A stretch of 64,000 bases of DNA from Paenibacillus timonensis (GCF_009725205.1 NZ_WNZY01000013.1:1-64000); one strand, 5' to 3'; counted from the stretch's first letter, positions 52,863 through 60,306 are shown. Made by a program: numbers and translations. Notes: generated from the sequence alone by a model not told the origin.

Positions 52863-53257
52863 GCTCCGTCAAGCGGATAAAATAACGGCAGGTATAACTT
52901 CTTGGAATTGCCGCTCCACGGTATCATTTTCGTAATGAGCAGCCCCTCCGACTCTAGAATCCGACATAGTGGATTGATCCGGTCGCCGTGAATCCCCGTA
53001 CCCTCACGAATCTGCTCAACGGTCGGAAACGCCCACATATAGTAATCGTTCGCCTCGGTTCCGTTCACATACGCGTGAAGATACAGGAGGAGGAAAATCG
53101 CGTCGCGTGCCGCCCTCTTATCGTATTTTGCGCTCAATTCGGGCAACTGGACGCGGAATAAGTCGTGAAGAGACGGAGAGTACCCGCCCCTCCCACGTTC
53201 TAATACGGTTTCCTTCTGCTGGATCGCAATTTGCGCCAGACGTTTCATATCGCTCAT
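52838..53257 (-). CDS. Winged-helix protein, possible replication initiator
   Basis: A 139-aa protein from ATG 53257 (AGGAGG at 7 bp). About residues 74-112 (FPTVEQIREGTGIHGDRINPLCRILESEG...LI) look like a winged helix-turn-helix of the replication-initiator/regulator class; YDKRAARDAIFLLLYLHAYV precedes it. Its gene end overlaps the iteron-like repeats, which supports but does not prove a Rep role. Confidence 0.6.
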   Translation of the reverse strand: MSDMKRLAQIAIQQKETVLERGRGGYSPSLHDLFRVQLPELSAKYDKRAARDAIFLLLYLHAYVNGTEANDYYMWAFPTVEQIREGTGIHGDRINPLCRILESEGLLITKMIPWSGNSKKLYLPLFYPLDGAIPVNGAA

Positions 53258-53323
53258 GTTCGCGCCTCCTTTTAGCATGAATTTACGCGGCAGCCGGCGG
53301 GACCACCGCGCGTTCCCCATAAA

Positions 53324-53602
53324 TCAAACCGCGAACAGACCGCCCCGTTCCTGCGTTTCCCTTCTGATCGCCTCCTCGATCGCCTTAACGTACTGCTCTT
53401 GCTTTCCCAATACTTCCGTAATCAGCGCGATCCCCTCAGGAGTGTTCCGCACATCGATCGCTACCTTGCCCGAGCGGAGTGGACGGATTGAAACGCCTGC
53501 AAATCGTCTCTTTGAAAAGATGTCCGCAATTACTACCTCGCTTTCGTGACCAGCGTGAACATAAATTGTTGCATACCCATTTTCGCGTTGTTTGATTTTC
53601 AT
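53324..53602 (-). CDS. Unknown protein, 92 aa
   Basis: Not recognised. Beta-rich first half (ENGYATIYVHAGHESEVVIADIF) and helical end (KQEQYVKAIEEAIRRETQER). ATG 53602 has GGGAG upstream. It is the first leftward gene after the repeat array at 53681-53994. Confidence 0.6.
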   Translation of the reverse strand: MKIKQRENGYATIYVHAGHESEVVIADIFSKRRFAGVSIRPLRSGKVAIDVRNTPEGIALITEVLGKQEQYVKAIEEAIRRETQERGGLFAV

Positions 53603-53650
53603 TTTTCATCGTCTCCCTTTGGTTAATTTATAGTGAGCGGAAATTCCGCC

Positions 53651-53721
53651 TTCACTTACTTAGTTGCCAGTGACCGCCGTTTCGCACACCATCAGCGCCA
53701 CCATTCACTTACTTTGTTGCC
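53651..53721. repeat. 18-bp direct repeat TTCACTTACTTWGTTGCC
   Basis: Two copies (53651-53668 and 53704-53721) differing at one base, 53 bp apart, in a gene-free region. Confidence 0.7.
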
Positions 53722-53994
53722 GCTACCGGCTGTTTTTCACATGTTTCGGCCAACTTTTTCGCGGTCATCACTTATACCGACACCTTCCGCTACGCTTTCG
53801 CACACTTTACACTCATAAAAACGACGACCGATACGCCTTCGCACAATCAACGTATTATTGCCGCGAAATTTTAAGTTCGCACGCCTTACTTTTATACATC
53901 CGACGCCAAATCTCACTTCGCACACTTTAAGTAACGCCGCTCGATCTAAGTTCGTACAATATTTTATAGAACATCCGCACACCCCCTCGCACAT
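53681..53994. repeat. Phased array of TTCGCAC-type motifs
   Basis: TTCGCACAC or close variants occur at 53681, 53797, 53838, 53876, 53917, 53951 (TTCGTACAA) and 53986 (CTCGCACAT). Spacings in the dense part are 41, 38, 41, 34 and 35 bp, near four helical turns at first. The sequence between motifs is not repeated. No coding frame is convincing in 53603-54395. Confidence 0.55.
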
Positions 53995-54395
53995 CCATCT
54001 CGCTACTTCGGGGTAAAGAAAAATACCCCCCTATTATATAAAGGACAAAAATCGAGAGAGTTGGGACACCAACAACCCTTCTATAATCATACGGACGGCA
54101 TTTTTACGAATTGGGGCAGGCTTCGGGACTTAACTCGTGTCCAAATTGTGAACATTGCATTAAAATGAAACGTATGTTCGCATCATCTGTATTATCCTAT
54201 ATAAAACGCAAACGAGCGGTGCCCTATACCGGAGTTAACCGGCCGCCCGCTTGCGCATGGTATATATCGATAATCGCGGTGTGCCGTTCGGAGGTTGCCG
54301 CCTCCCACCGCAGGAATTTGCGTTAGAGAAGCGCCCGCCCGTCGCGTCCCTTTACGTCAAGTGTCCGCCGATAGTTGGCGCAACCGGCTTCGTCA
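53995..54395. other. Gene-free segment of the element
   Basis: About 400 bp with no supported gene. The first 60 bp are AT-rich (CCCCCTATTATATAAAGGACA near 54032) with a short inverted repeat GGGGTA..TACCCC. Plus-strand open frames here lack an RBS and a codon pattern like their neighbours. Confidence 0.35.
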
Positions 54396-54731
54396 CTACT
54401 GCTCTCGTCTCTCCGCCTGTATCCGGACCGTTACGGTCCTCTTGTGCGTAAGCACCTCCAATAGGTTCAGCGCGGACATTCCGGCGATCTCCTGGACCGT
54501 TATCTTGCCGGGTAATACCGTATCGTACAGGACTTTTCCCGGTTCGTCGCTAGCGTACAGCACACCGTTTACCTCTTCCACGCGCTCTATCACTACATAC
54601 GTGTCAGTACCGCTAAGATCAACGGACAGCGCTACGTCGTTGCGCAGCATAACTCCGTCGCGAACGATAACATCAATCTGTCCGCAAACGTCGAGGCTGT
54701 CACAAAACTCCGTCACTTTTATGAAGTCCAT
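54396..54731 (-). CDS. Unknown protein, 111 aa
   Basis: Not recognised. Beta-rich and acidic: GQIDVIVRDGVMLRNDVALSV and TDTYVVIERVEEVNGVLY. ATG 54731 follows GAGGGAT. It starts 5 bp after the next gene upstream, so both probably form one leftward operon from the repressor-proximal promoter region. Confidence 0.6.
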   Translation of the reverse strand: MDFIKVTEFCDSLDVCGQIDVIVRDGVMLRNDVALSVDLSGTDTYVVIERVEEVNGVLYASDEPGKVLYDTVLPGKITVQEIAGMSALNLLEVLTHKRTVTVRIQAERREQ

Positions 54732-54735
54732 CCGC

Positions 54736-54960
54736 TCATCCCTCCAATGCCGCGATTAATACGTCGAGTTCGTTGTCTGCCGTGTACATTTTGTGGAGCG
54801 CCTTTAAGCTGATCGGACTTTCAAGGCAAAGGCCTTTAGGGTCCACCCGATCATCCTTCATTCGATAAATGACCGCGCACTCCGATTCAATGTCGATGAG
54901 AACTACGAGATCCTCTCTGATTACAAACGCGTCACATCCGTCGATTTTAATCTTCCGCAT
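54736..54960 (-). CDS. Unknown protein, 74 aa
   Basis: Not recognised. DGCDAFVIREDLVVLIDIESECAVIYRM is beta-like and the end is helical (SLKALHKMYT). ATG 54960 has AAGGAGG at 8 bp; the longer open frame lacks an RBS. It is the first leftward gene opposite the Xre repressor. Confidence 0.6.
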   Translation of the reverse strand: MRKIKIDGCDAFVIREDLVVLIDIESECAVIYRMKDDRVDPKGLCLESPISLKALHKMYTADNELDVLIAALEG

Positions 54961-55167
54961 AATTACGTCCTCCTTAGATTTGAAATAATAACCGCAAATC
55001 GATCCAGTTTCCGCCGCGTGTTCGGACGTAGAGTCGCCCGTTAATGCGTTTGCCTCCGCGAAATATGGTAGTCGCCCCCTTGTCCTAAAACTTTGCATGA
55101 CAAATAAGCAGAAAGTTGTGGATTTTTCTGTAAATAGGTGATATGATTGCTATTGTGATTATACGCT

Positions 55168-55211
55168 TGAGGTCATATTGATACTTTAAAATATACTCTT
55201 ATGGTCATATT
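55168..55211 (+). promoter_or_regulatory. Repressor promoter region with repeated GGTCATATT
   Basis: GGTCATATT occurs at 55171-55179 and 55203-55211, flanking TATACT (55193-55198). A TTGAGG at 55168-55173 gives a rather long 19-bp spacer. The repeats could be operators for the adjacent Xre protein. Confidence 0.4.
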
Positions 55212-55230
55212 ATGTCAAGGGGGAATTTTT

Positions 55231-55449
55231 GTGTTGAAAATTAAGGTCAAGTTAAAGGGATTGTTAAAGGAGCGGGGAATAACTCAAATGGAGTTGTCGG
55301 AACGCACCGGCGTTGCCCAGGCCAGAATTTCCAAACTCTGCAGTCCCGATCGGCAAGAGGTTAATCTTGAGATGTTAGCAAAAATCGCTCACGCGTTAGA
55401 AGTATCGGATATTCGACTACTAATTGACTTCGAATCTAGCGAGGAGTGA
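55231..55449 (+). CDS. Cro/C1-type repressor, 72 aa
   Basis: Single HTH_3 domain: KGLLKERGITQMELSERTGVAQARISKLC with the usual helix pattern, then a short tail (RLLIDFESSEE). GTG 55231 has AAGGGGGA at 6 bp; the frame is open upstream to 55201 but without an RBS. It is the only plus-strand gene of the element, divergent from the leftward genes: the classical lysogeny-repressor position. Confidence 0.85.
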   Translation: MLKIKVKLKGLLKERGITQMELSERTGVAQARISKLCSPDRQEVNLEMLAKIAHALEVSDIRLLIDFESSEE

Positions 55450-55466
55450 TTACAATTCAGGCCGCC

Positions 55467-55492
55467 GACCGTTGAGGTTAGCGGTCTTTTAT
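55467..55492 (+). terminator. Terminator after the repressor
   Basis: GACCG and CGGTC (10-nt loop) followed by TTTTATTTT, 17 bp after the stop. Confidence 0.65.
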
Positions 55493-55655
55493 TTTCCGCA
55501 CGTTTACCATGGAATTTACGTTGAATTAGCGACCCTGGGCGCGTAGGAGTAATACGGAATGGCTCCGGAGTTGAGGTGCGAAATTGCGAAAAAAAAGGAC
55601 TCGCGCGCGGATGCTGCTGAGCCCATTAAGTGGTGTTTTATCCAAACTGACTGCT

Positions 55656-56417
55656 CTAAATTTTTCCATGAAACAATAACTTTATATTACTACCTAAAAT
55701 TTGATAAACCTCAACTTCTGTTTGTTCGGGTACGTCGTTCATAAAAATAGTACTCTTACTGTGTGGTGTGATCGGCTTATCTTGCTTTACCCACAGAACC
55801 TCTTTTGTAGCTCCGTTAATGTTTATCTGGCCTGAGCCGCGGTACGATATTCCATTTACTTGAGGATCTATTTTATTATTAGTCCAAAACGCAAAATTGT
55901 TTTCGTGCTCAACCAGACGTTTCGCCCCAAATACGAACTCAACCTTCTTACCGTTGCGGGTTATTTCGACAAATAGATTCTCGAATGGTTTTAATGAGTG
56001 TGGATTGTAGATTCCGTTTCCAGTAACCAACGATTTAATATCCTCGATTGTCTGATTCAGCCCACGATTATACATGTCTATGTAAAGTGTAGTCATAAGT
56101 ATCGCAGGAGGGTTAATATTGTCCATTCGAACCGGTATGAAGTAGGATTTATCGTTTAGGCTATCAAGAAGCGCATTGTGCCACTCGAGTCTAACCATTG
56201 GTTTTAATATGCTCGTCTCAGACATAAACAAGAAAAAGAAAGCACAATTTTCTAATCCTTTATTCATGCCATCTACAAAGTTTTCGCCCGGACGCATAGA
56301 CCATGAATCGTAGAAAACCTTATCTTGTCCAAAAGTTCGTCGTAGTTCTTCGGCAACAATCCCCACAATCTCTTTGTCTTCGACGGCATGGCTAATAAAA
56401 ATTTGGTCTCTCAACAA
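55656..56417 (-). CDS. TIR-domain protein with C-terminal beta-rich domain
   Basis: A 253-aa protein. Residues 1-135 are a TIR domain: start DQIFISHAVEDKEIVGIVAE, the FYDSWSMRPGENF loop, FFLFMSETSILKPMVRLEWHNAL with candidate catalytic E78, and YFIPVRMD. Residues 136-253 form a separate beta-rich domain of unknown type. Bacterial TIR domains often cleave NAD+ in anti-phage defence. The start is one of two adjacent TTG codons (56417/56414) after AGGAGG. The gene is more AT-rich than its neighbours, as expected for cargo. Confidence 0.82.
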   Translation of the reverse strand: MLRDQIFISHAVEDKEIVGIVAEELRRTFGQDKVFYDSWSMRPGENFVDGMNKGLENCAFFFLFMSETSILKPMVRLEWHNALLDSLNDKSYFIPVRMDNINPPAILMTTLYIDMYNRGLNQTIEDIKSLVTGNGIYNPHSLKPFENLFVEITRNGKKVEFVFGAKRLVEHENNFAFWTNNKIDPQVNGISYRGSGQININGATKEVLWVKQDKPITPHSKSTIFMNDVPEQTEVEVYQILGSNIKLLFHGKI

Positions 56418-56502
56418 AAAACCTCCTGATTATCGTAATTAAACACACCCCTCACGAGAAAAATACTAGTCTCGTATTTTTAAGCGACACTAAATAAGTA
56501 GA

Positions 56503-57144
56503 TCATTTCGTTTCCCCGACGAGTTTAAATTCTCCTCCCTGCTTGTTGCCAATTTCGTAGTTCATAACAGTTACGGTTACAAGTGTATTATCGTCCCATG
56601 CCGGCAGCACATCGCCATTTCCATATCTTGCGGATACTTCTTTGATAATCGCCTCACACTTCGCTCTTAATTCGCGATCCGATAAGTTATACGCGCCCTT
56701 CCCTTTGTAAAGATACGACATATCCGGCTGGTTCCCCACATTAATGACGATACTGCCGAGCGTTCCTGTTTCACTCGTGTTCAAATAGATTTTGTCGACC
56801 GTAAAATCGTCCGTGACGGTTGCTCCTTCAATTTCGCGAGCGATCCCATTAAAGAATACGACGGTTTCCATTGCGCCTATTTGATCGCTTAGCGCCTGCA
56901 TTGTTGTCTTTAGCAGTTCATTCTCTTGTCTGACGGCCGCGGTTTCCGACTCAAGTTTAGCGGTTAACTCGTCCATCCGTTTTGTCATCGAGTTATTCGT
57001 AAAGAACCACATCCCTACCGCGACCAATACTGCAACCGCCGCCAAAGACAACGATATGATCGATAGTAGTTCAGGCTTCTTCTTGGGTGACGGTTCTGGC
57101 TGCGGTTGAGGTTGCCACGTTTCTACGACTGTGCTCTCCTCCAA
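56503..57144 (-). CDS. Membrane-anchored protein with coiled coil, possible TIR partner
   Basis: About 213 aa from TTG 57144 (a GTG at 57156 is closer to AGGAAG). A Pro/Gln-rich N-terminal tail is followed by one transmembrane helix (about 26-48: LSIISLSLAAVAVLVAVGMWFF), a coiled coil (about 52-90) and a C-terminal beta-alpha domain (about 95-213). No family recognised. It is separated from the TIR gene by 85 bp on the same strand. Confidence 0.65.
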   Translation of the reverse strand: MEESTVVETWQPQPQPEPSPKKKPELLSIISLSLAAVAVLVAVGMWFFTNNSMTKRMDELTAKLESETAAVRQENELLKTTMQALSDQIGAMETVVFFNGIAREIEGATVTDDFTVDKIYLNTSETGTLGSIVINVGNQPDMSYLYKGKGAYNLSDRELRAKCEAIIKEVSARYGNGDVLPAWDDNTLVTVTVMNYEIGNKQGGEFKLVGETK

Positions 57145-57215
57145 CTTTTGACCCACCTTCCTAATGATTTGGTTATATTTTACTATACTTCCACCACGAA
57201 TTAGAAGAGAAAAAA

Positions 57216-57279
57216 GAAAAAGCCCCTCGACGTTGTCCTCGCGTCATATAACTTAATACGCAAGAACCCGCCAAGGGGC
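57216..57279 (-). terminator. Long hairpin terminator before the membrane-protein gene
   Basis: GCCCCT and AGGGGC close an extended imperfect stem (GGTTCTTGCGT/ACGCGAGGAC inside), followed by TTTTTCTTTTTT on the minus strand. It separates integrase-side transcription from the cargo genes. Confidence 0.7.
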
Positions 57280-57285
57280 ATCGTT

Positions 57286-57402
57286 TTATTCGTTTTTATC
57301 CGCGGCAGAGCTTTCGCCGCTATCCGCGTTTCCCGCGTCAGCATAACCCTCCGCCAGCATATACGCGACGCACGCACCCACCGCGCCAATAACGCCGGTC
57401 AC
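57286..57402 (-). CDS. Possible small hydrophobic protein (38 aa)
   Basis: A GTG-started frame encoding VTGVIGAVGACVAYMLAEGY followed by a hydrophilic tail (DSGESSAADKNE) and a stop just before the terminator. The codon third positions are GC-rich, as in neighbouring genes. No suitable RBS was found and an in-frame stop lies shortly upstream, so this may be a remnant. Holin-like in character only. Confidence 0.25.
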   Translation of the reverse strand: MTGVIGAVGACVAYMLAEGYADAGNADSGESSAADKNE

Positions 57403-57556
57403 TTGCAGCGTTACGGACTCGCCTGCGCCAGCCTCCCGTTTATTTTACGTGGAATTAGCGTTTATATGCGCCTACCCTTCCGTTTACCATTGGACGCGAT
57501 TAGAACGGCTAATTTCGCGGTAAATGGGCGGGATTGATCACTGGTTCTTGGCGTGT

Positions 57557-58594
57557 TTATCGCTTTGTTTTACGTTCCTTTTGCAATCCGCTAATAACGT
57601 TGTTCATTGGCGTAAATTGATCGTGCTTCTCTTTCACAGATTTGTGCGACAGGTGTGTATATTTCGCTACCATGCGTAGATCCGCATGTCCCATAATCTC
57701 CGCAAGATAGCGTTCCGTTCCGCCATTTTCGAGAAACATGGTGGCGGAAGTATGACGGAAAAGATGCGGGTGCACACGAATATTGATACCGGCCCCCGTG
57801 GCATATTGCTTTAATCGATCACGAAACCGGTCATCACGGAGCGGGCCGCCGTAATTCGTAACAAACACATAGTCCGTGTCAAAATCCGCACACTCCCGCA
57901 TCAATTCAGAGAGTAGGCGCGTGGTTCGCTTCTGGATCGGTACCGTACGCCCCCTGCGCGACTTTGCGACGGTTTCGTTAATATAGATGGAACCGAACGA
58001 CAAATCAACGTCACTTTTACGGAGTGAGAGAACTTCGCCGATTCGGCAGAACGAGTCGATTAAAACGTTCATCGCTACGTAATCGCGGAAGCCAGCAAAT
58101 GTTCTTTGGTCAGGAGCCGACAGTAGCTTTTTCAAATCATCTACGCTCATAATCGTTATTTCTTTTTCCGGCTCCTTCACTTTTTTTATCTTCGCGGTCG
58201 GGTCCCGGTCAATATATCCCTCGTCCGCCAGGAATCGAAACATGGTACGCAACGTTTTAAACTTCGTATTTACCGTAACTGGCGAAAGCCCCAACGTCAT
58301 ATTACGTTCTGCTTTATGCGGATGCCCGTCCCATTTTCGCGCAGAATGGAGTAACCATGCGATATACGAGCGCAATAAGTCGGGGGTGACTGCGTTAAAG
58401 CTCCGTTCTACTTTTGCGATTTCCAGATACGCGCAGAAATAACGAAAGCTTTCTTCGTACATTTCGAGTGTTCGCGGTGACCTCCCCTCCGCTATTTTTG
58501 CCGCGCGGAAAATTTCGTACAATTCATTAAGCGGCTTGTCCGACGTCGCTCCGCTGCGTGCGTTTTTATACCGTTTTCCAAATCGGTTGTCCAA
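57557..58594 (-). CDS. int: Tyrosine recombinase/integrase
   Basis: Site-specific recombinase, 345 aa from TTG 58594 (GGAGGT 9 bp upstream). Core-binding SAM-like domain at about 20-130; catalytic domain with R184 (RIGEVLSLR), K211, HLFR (H277, R280), H303 (MGHADL) and nucleophile Y312 (AKYTHL). All catalytic residues are present, so it should be active. The frame stays open upstream through attR into chromosomal DNA to 58831, but the RBS supports 58594. In the integrated state the host tRNA promoter at 58802-58831 faces this gene. Confidence 0.93.
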   Translation of the reverse strand: MDNRFGKRYKNARSGATSDKPLNELYEIFRAAKIAEGRSPRTLEMYEESFRYFCAYLEIAKVERSFNAVTPDLLRSYIAWLLHSARKWDGHPHKAERNMTLGLSPVTVNTKFKTLRTMFRFLADEGYIDRDPTAKIKKVKEPEKEITIMSVDDLKKLLSAPDQRTFAGFRDYVAMNVLIDSFCRIGEVLSLRKSDVDLSFGSIYINETVAKSRRGRTVPIQKRTTRLLSELMRECADFDTDYVFVTNYGGPLRDDRFRDRLKQYATGAGINIRVHPHLFRHTSATMFLENGGTERYLAEIMGHADLRMVAKYTHLSHKSVKEKHDQFTPMNNVISGLQKERKTKR

Positions 58595-58745
58595 CGCAAA
58601 AAAACCTCCTTTACGTATAATTCGCAAAGACGAGGCGCTGACCCATCCGTAGAATAGCCGCTCACACCTGCGTACAAAAGCGCACGGTCCAGCGGCCGTC
58701 GAACGTTGATATATACGGTTTTTATTGCGAACGTTCATTCGGGTA

Positions 58746-58784
58746 ACCCCAAGGGTGCGCGCTACCTGACTGCGCCATACCCCG
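58746..58784 (-). pseudogene. tRNA-Pro 5'-half fragment
   Basis: The first 39 nt of tRNA-Pro(GGG), from the acceptor 5' strand to the anticodon loop, left behind its original promoter by the integration. A transcript from there would fuse a half-tRNA to the integrase mRNA. Confidence 0.9.
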
Positions 58785-58788
58785 ATAT
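58746..58788. repeat. attR, 43-bp direct repeat
   Basis: Identical to attL (42576-42618). Identity stops on one side exactly at the 3' edge of the anticodon loop and on the other 4 bp before the tRNA 5' end. Confidence 0.95.
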
Positions 58789-58801
58789 AGAAGGTGTTTC
58801 C

Positions 58802-58831
58802 ATTATAAGCCATAGGCGCGCACCCTCGCAA
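58802..58831 (-). promoter_or_regulatory. Original chromosomal tRNA-Pro promoter
   Basis: TTGCGA (58826-58831), 18-bp spacer and perfect TATAAT (58802-58807) on the minus strand, 17 bp before the tRNA 5' end: normal tRNA promoter spacing. It now reads into attR and the integrase gene. Confidence 0.85.
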
Positions 58832-58940
58832 GAGTCAGACACCTGCCTAAATTCAATTCAAATTGCCGACAAATCCGATGTCATTGGATAAACATCTGGG
58901 TAATATTTTTTAAAGACAATAGGTGATTGGAGGAATTATT

Positions 58941-59456
58941 ATGAAAAAAATAGTGTTAGTCATTGCCGCCTGCGCCTTATTAGGCTCGGCATCGGTGGCG
59001 GCAGCGGCGCCTACGGCGAAGGCGGTCAAAGCCACCATTAAGTATTTCAATTTCGTGGTGAATGGCCAGACCAAGCTCACTGCCGATGCGCTGGTCTTTA
59101 ACGGAGCGACTTACGTGCCGATCCGGGATGCCGCAAGCTTGTTCAATTATGAAACGACCTATCATGCAGCCACCAAGTCCATCTCCTTCAGCTCCAAGAA
59201 TGACTGGATCACGCTGTCCGAGCTGGTCGCTTCGAACGCGCGACTTTCGGCATCGCAATCTGATGATACCCCCAATGTATACGTCATCAGAGCAGGGAAT
59301 GAGATCGCCTTCAGTCTGAATACCTCTACCCTTAAGGACGGGGAATTCACTTCCGTGATTACGAATGGATCCCATTTGATAAGTGTCAAGAAGGAGCTGG
59401 GATCCGTTCTTTTAAGCAAAAAGGGCGTCATCGCTGCCGGATATATCGTCCAATAA
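58941..59456 (+). CDS. Secreted protein with copper-amine-oxidase N-terminal-like domain
   Basis: A 171-aa exported protein: signal peptide (KKIVLVIAACALLGSASVAAAA, cleavage near residue 22) and a copper amine oxidase N-like domain of the Paenibacillus stalk type (FNFVVNGQTKLTADALVFNGATYVPIRDAASLF-type, about 36-68; TYHAATKSISF). Such domains are common in Paenibacillus surface proteins; the function is unclear. ATG 58941 has GGAGG at 8 bp. It lies alone between attR and trmD, on the plus strand. Confidence 0.85.
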   Translation: MKKIVLVIAACALLGSASVAAAAPTAKAVKATIKYFNFVVNGQTKLTADALVFNGATYVPIRDAASLFNYETTYHAATKSISFSSKNDWITLSELVASNARLSASQSDDTPNVYVIRAGNEIAFSLNTSTLKDGEFTSVITNGSHLISVKKELGSVLLSKKGVIAAGYIVQ

Positions 59457-59466
59457 TGGGATACAG

Positions 59467-59498
59467 AAAAACCCTCGGTTTGAATACCGGGGGTTTTG
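59467..59498. terminator. Bidirectional terminator between the CuAO-domain gene and trmD
   Basis: AACCCTCGGT pairs with ACCGGGGGTT around TTGAAT. T-runs follow on both strands, so it can end both convergent transcripts. Confidence 0.85.
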
Positions 59499-59510
59499 AT
59501 TTACCTGGAA

Positions 59511-60305
59511 TTACTCTTCTGATTTAACCGTAGCTTCCTCCTGCAACACCTTCAGCCAGCGCTTGTCCTTCTCTGTCAATTCAAGTCCCTCCAGCAAATC
59601 CGGACGGCGCTGCCAGGTCCGGCGAAGCGCCTCTTGCCGCCGCCATTCGTCAACATTGGCATGATGTCCGCTGAGCAGGATCTCCGGCACCTTCCACCCG
59701 CGAAATTCAACCGGGCGGGTGTAATGCGGATATTCCAACAAACCGGTACTGAAGGAATCCGTCACCGCACTTGTTTCATTGCCCAACACGCCGGGGAGGA
59801 GACGCGTTACACTATCGATTACGACCATCGCGGGAAGTTCACCGCCGGTCAGCACGTAATCCCCGATGGACAACTCATCAGTAACCAAATGTTCGCGAAT
59901 TCGTTCGTCATAACCTTCATAATGTCCGCAAATAAAGACGAGATGATCTTCCTGGGCTAATTCCTCCGCTTTCTTCTGGGTAAACGTCTCCCCTTGCGGA
60001 CACATCAGAATAATGCGTGGTGCACGTTTAGGCGCTACTTGTATTGAGGGTTCGAAAGCTTCCTCGCTGGCTGGCTGTCCAAGCAAATCCTCAACCGCAC
60101 GGAAGATCGGTTCCGGCTTGAGCACCATCCCCCCGCCTCCGCCATAAGGGGTGTCGTCAACGCTGCCGTGCTTATTACCCGCGTAATCCCGAAAGTTGAT
60201 GGCATTTAACGAAACGATGCCCTTTTCGCGGGCTTTTCCAAGAATGCTGCTGCCGAATACGCCGGCGAACATTTCCGGGAACAGGGTCAACACATCCACC
60301 CTCAT
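59511..60305 (-). CDS. trmD: tRNA (guanine-N1)-methyltransferase TrmD
   Basis: Methylates G37 of tRNAs using SAM, preventing frameshifting. At 264 aa it has [24 protein letters not shown] at the start, [17 protein letters not shown] (about 51-67), and the knot region [21 protein letters not shown] (about 146-166). It begins 1 bp after rimM. TrmD also acts on tRNA-Pro(GGG), the tRNA hosting the element. Confidence 0.97.
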   Translation of the reverse strand: MRVDVLTLFPEMFAGVFGSSILGKAREKGIVSLNAINFRDYAGNKHGSVDDTPYGGGGGMVLKPEPIFRAVEDLLGQPASEEAFEPSIQVAPKRAPRIILMCPQGETFTQKKAEELAQEDHLVFICGHYEGYDERIREHLVTDELSIGDYVLTGGELPAMVVIDSVTRLLPGVLGNETSAVTDSFSTGLLEYPHYTRPVEFRGWKVPEILLSGHHANVDEWRRQEALRRTWQRRPDLLEGLELTEKDKRWLKVLQEEATVKSEE

Positions 60306-60306
60306 G

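Larger units (their letters stand above)
42576..58788. mobile_element. Integrated phage-derived element in tRNA-Pro(GGG), 16.2 kb
   Basis: Bounded by an identical 43-bp direct repeat (42576-42618 and 58746-58788). It carries an integrase next to the right end, a Cro/C1 repressor transcribed opposite to the rest, a winged-helix replication-like gene, small orphan genes and a short morphogenesis set (TerS-like, scaffold-like, XkdN-like chaperone, gp10-like, tape measure, DUF2577-like). No TerL, portal, capsid, tail-tube, endolysin or holin gene was recognised. Intact frames with good RBSs and frequent stop-start overlaps argue against simple decay. A defective prophage remains the alternative. 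Confidence 0.9.

Noticed and set aside
53681-53994. Regular motif spacing suggesting a CRISPR array
   Set aside because: The repeated part is only 7-9 bp, the spacing varies (34-41 bp in the dense part), and no cas genes are present.
53737-53994. 85-aa minus-strand frame
   Set aside because: Its apparent CEVR/CKVCE repeats come from the TTCGCAC array read in frame; no RBS.
54111-54326. 71-aa plus-strand frame with CPNCEHC near its start
   Set aside because: TTG start without an RBS; the rest does not resemble a zinc protein.
57201-57389. 62-aa minus-strand frame ending in FFFFLF
   Set aside because: It translates the terminator hairpin and T-run, so it cannot be a normal gene.
58595-58831. 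N-terminal 79-residue extension of the integrase
   Set aside because: It would be encoded across attR and the tRNA promoter, has no RBS, and would exist only in the integrated state; TTG 58594 has a strong RBS.
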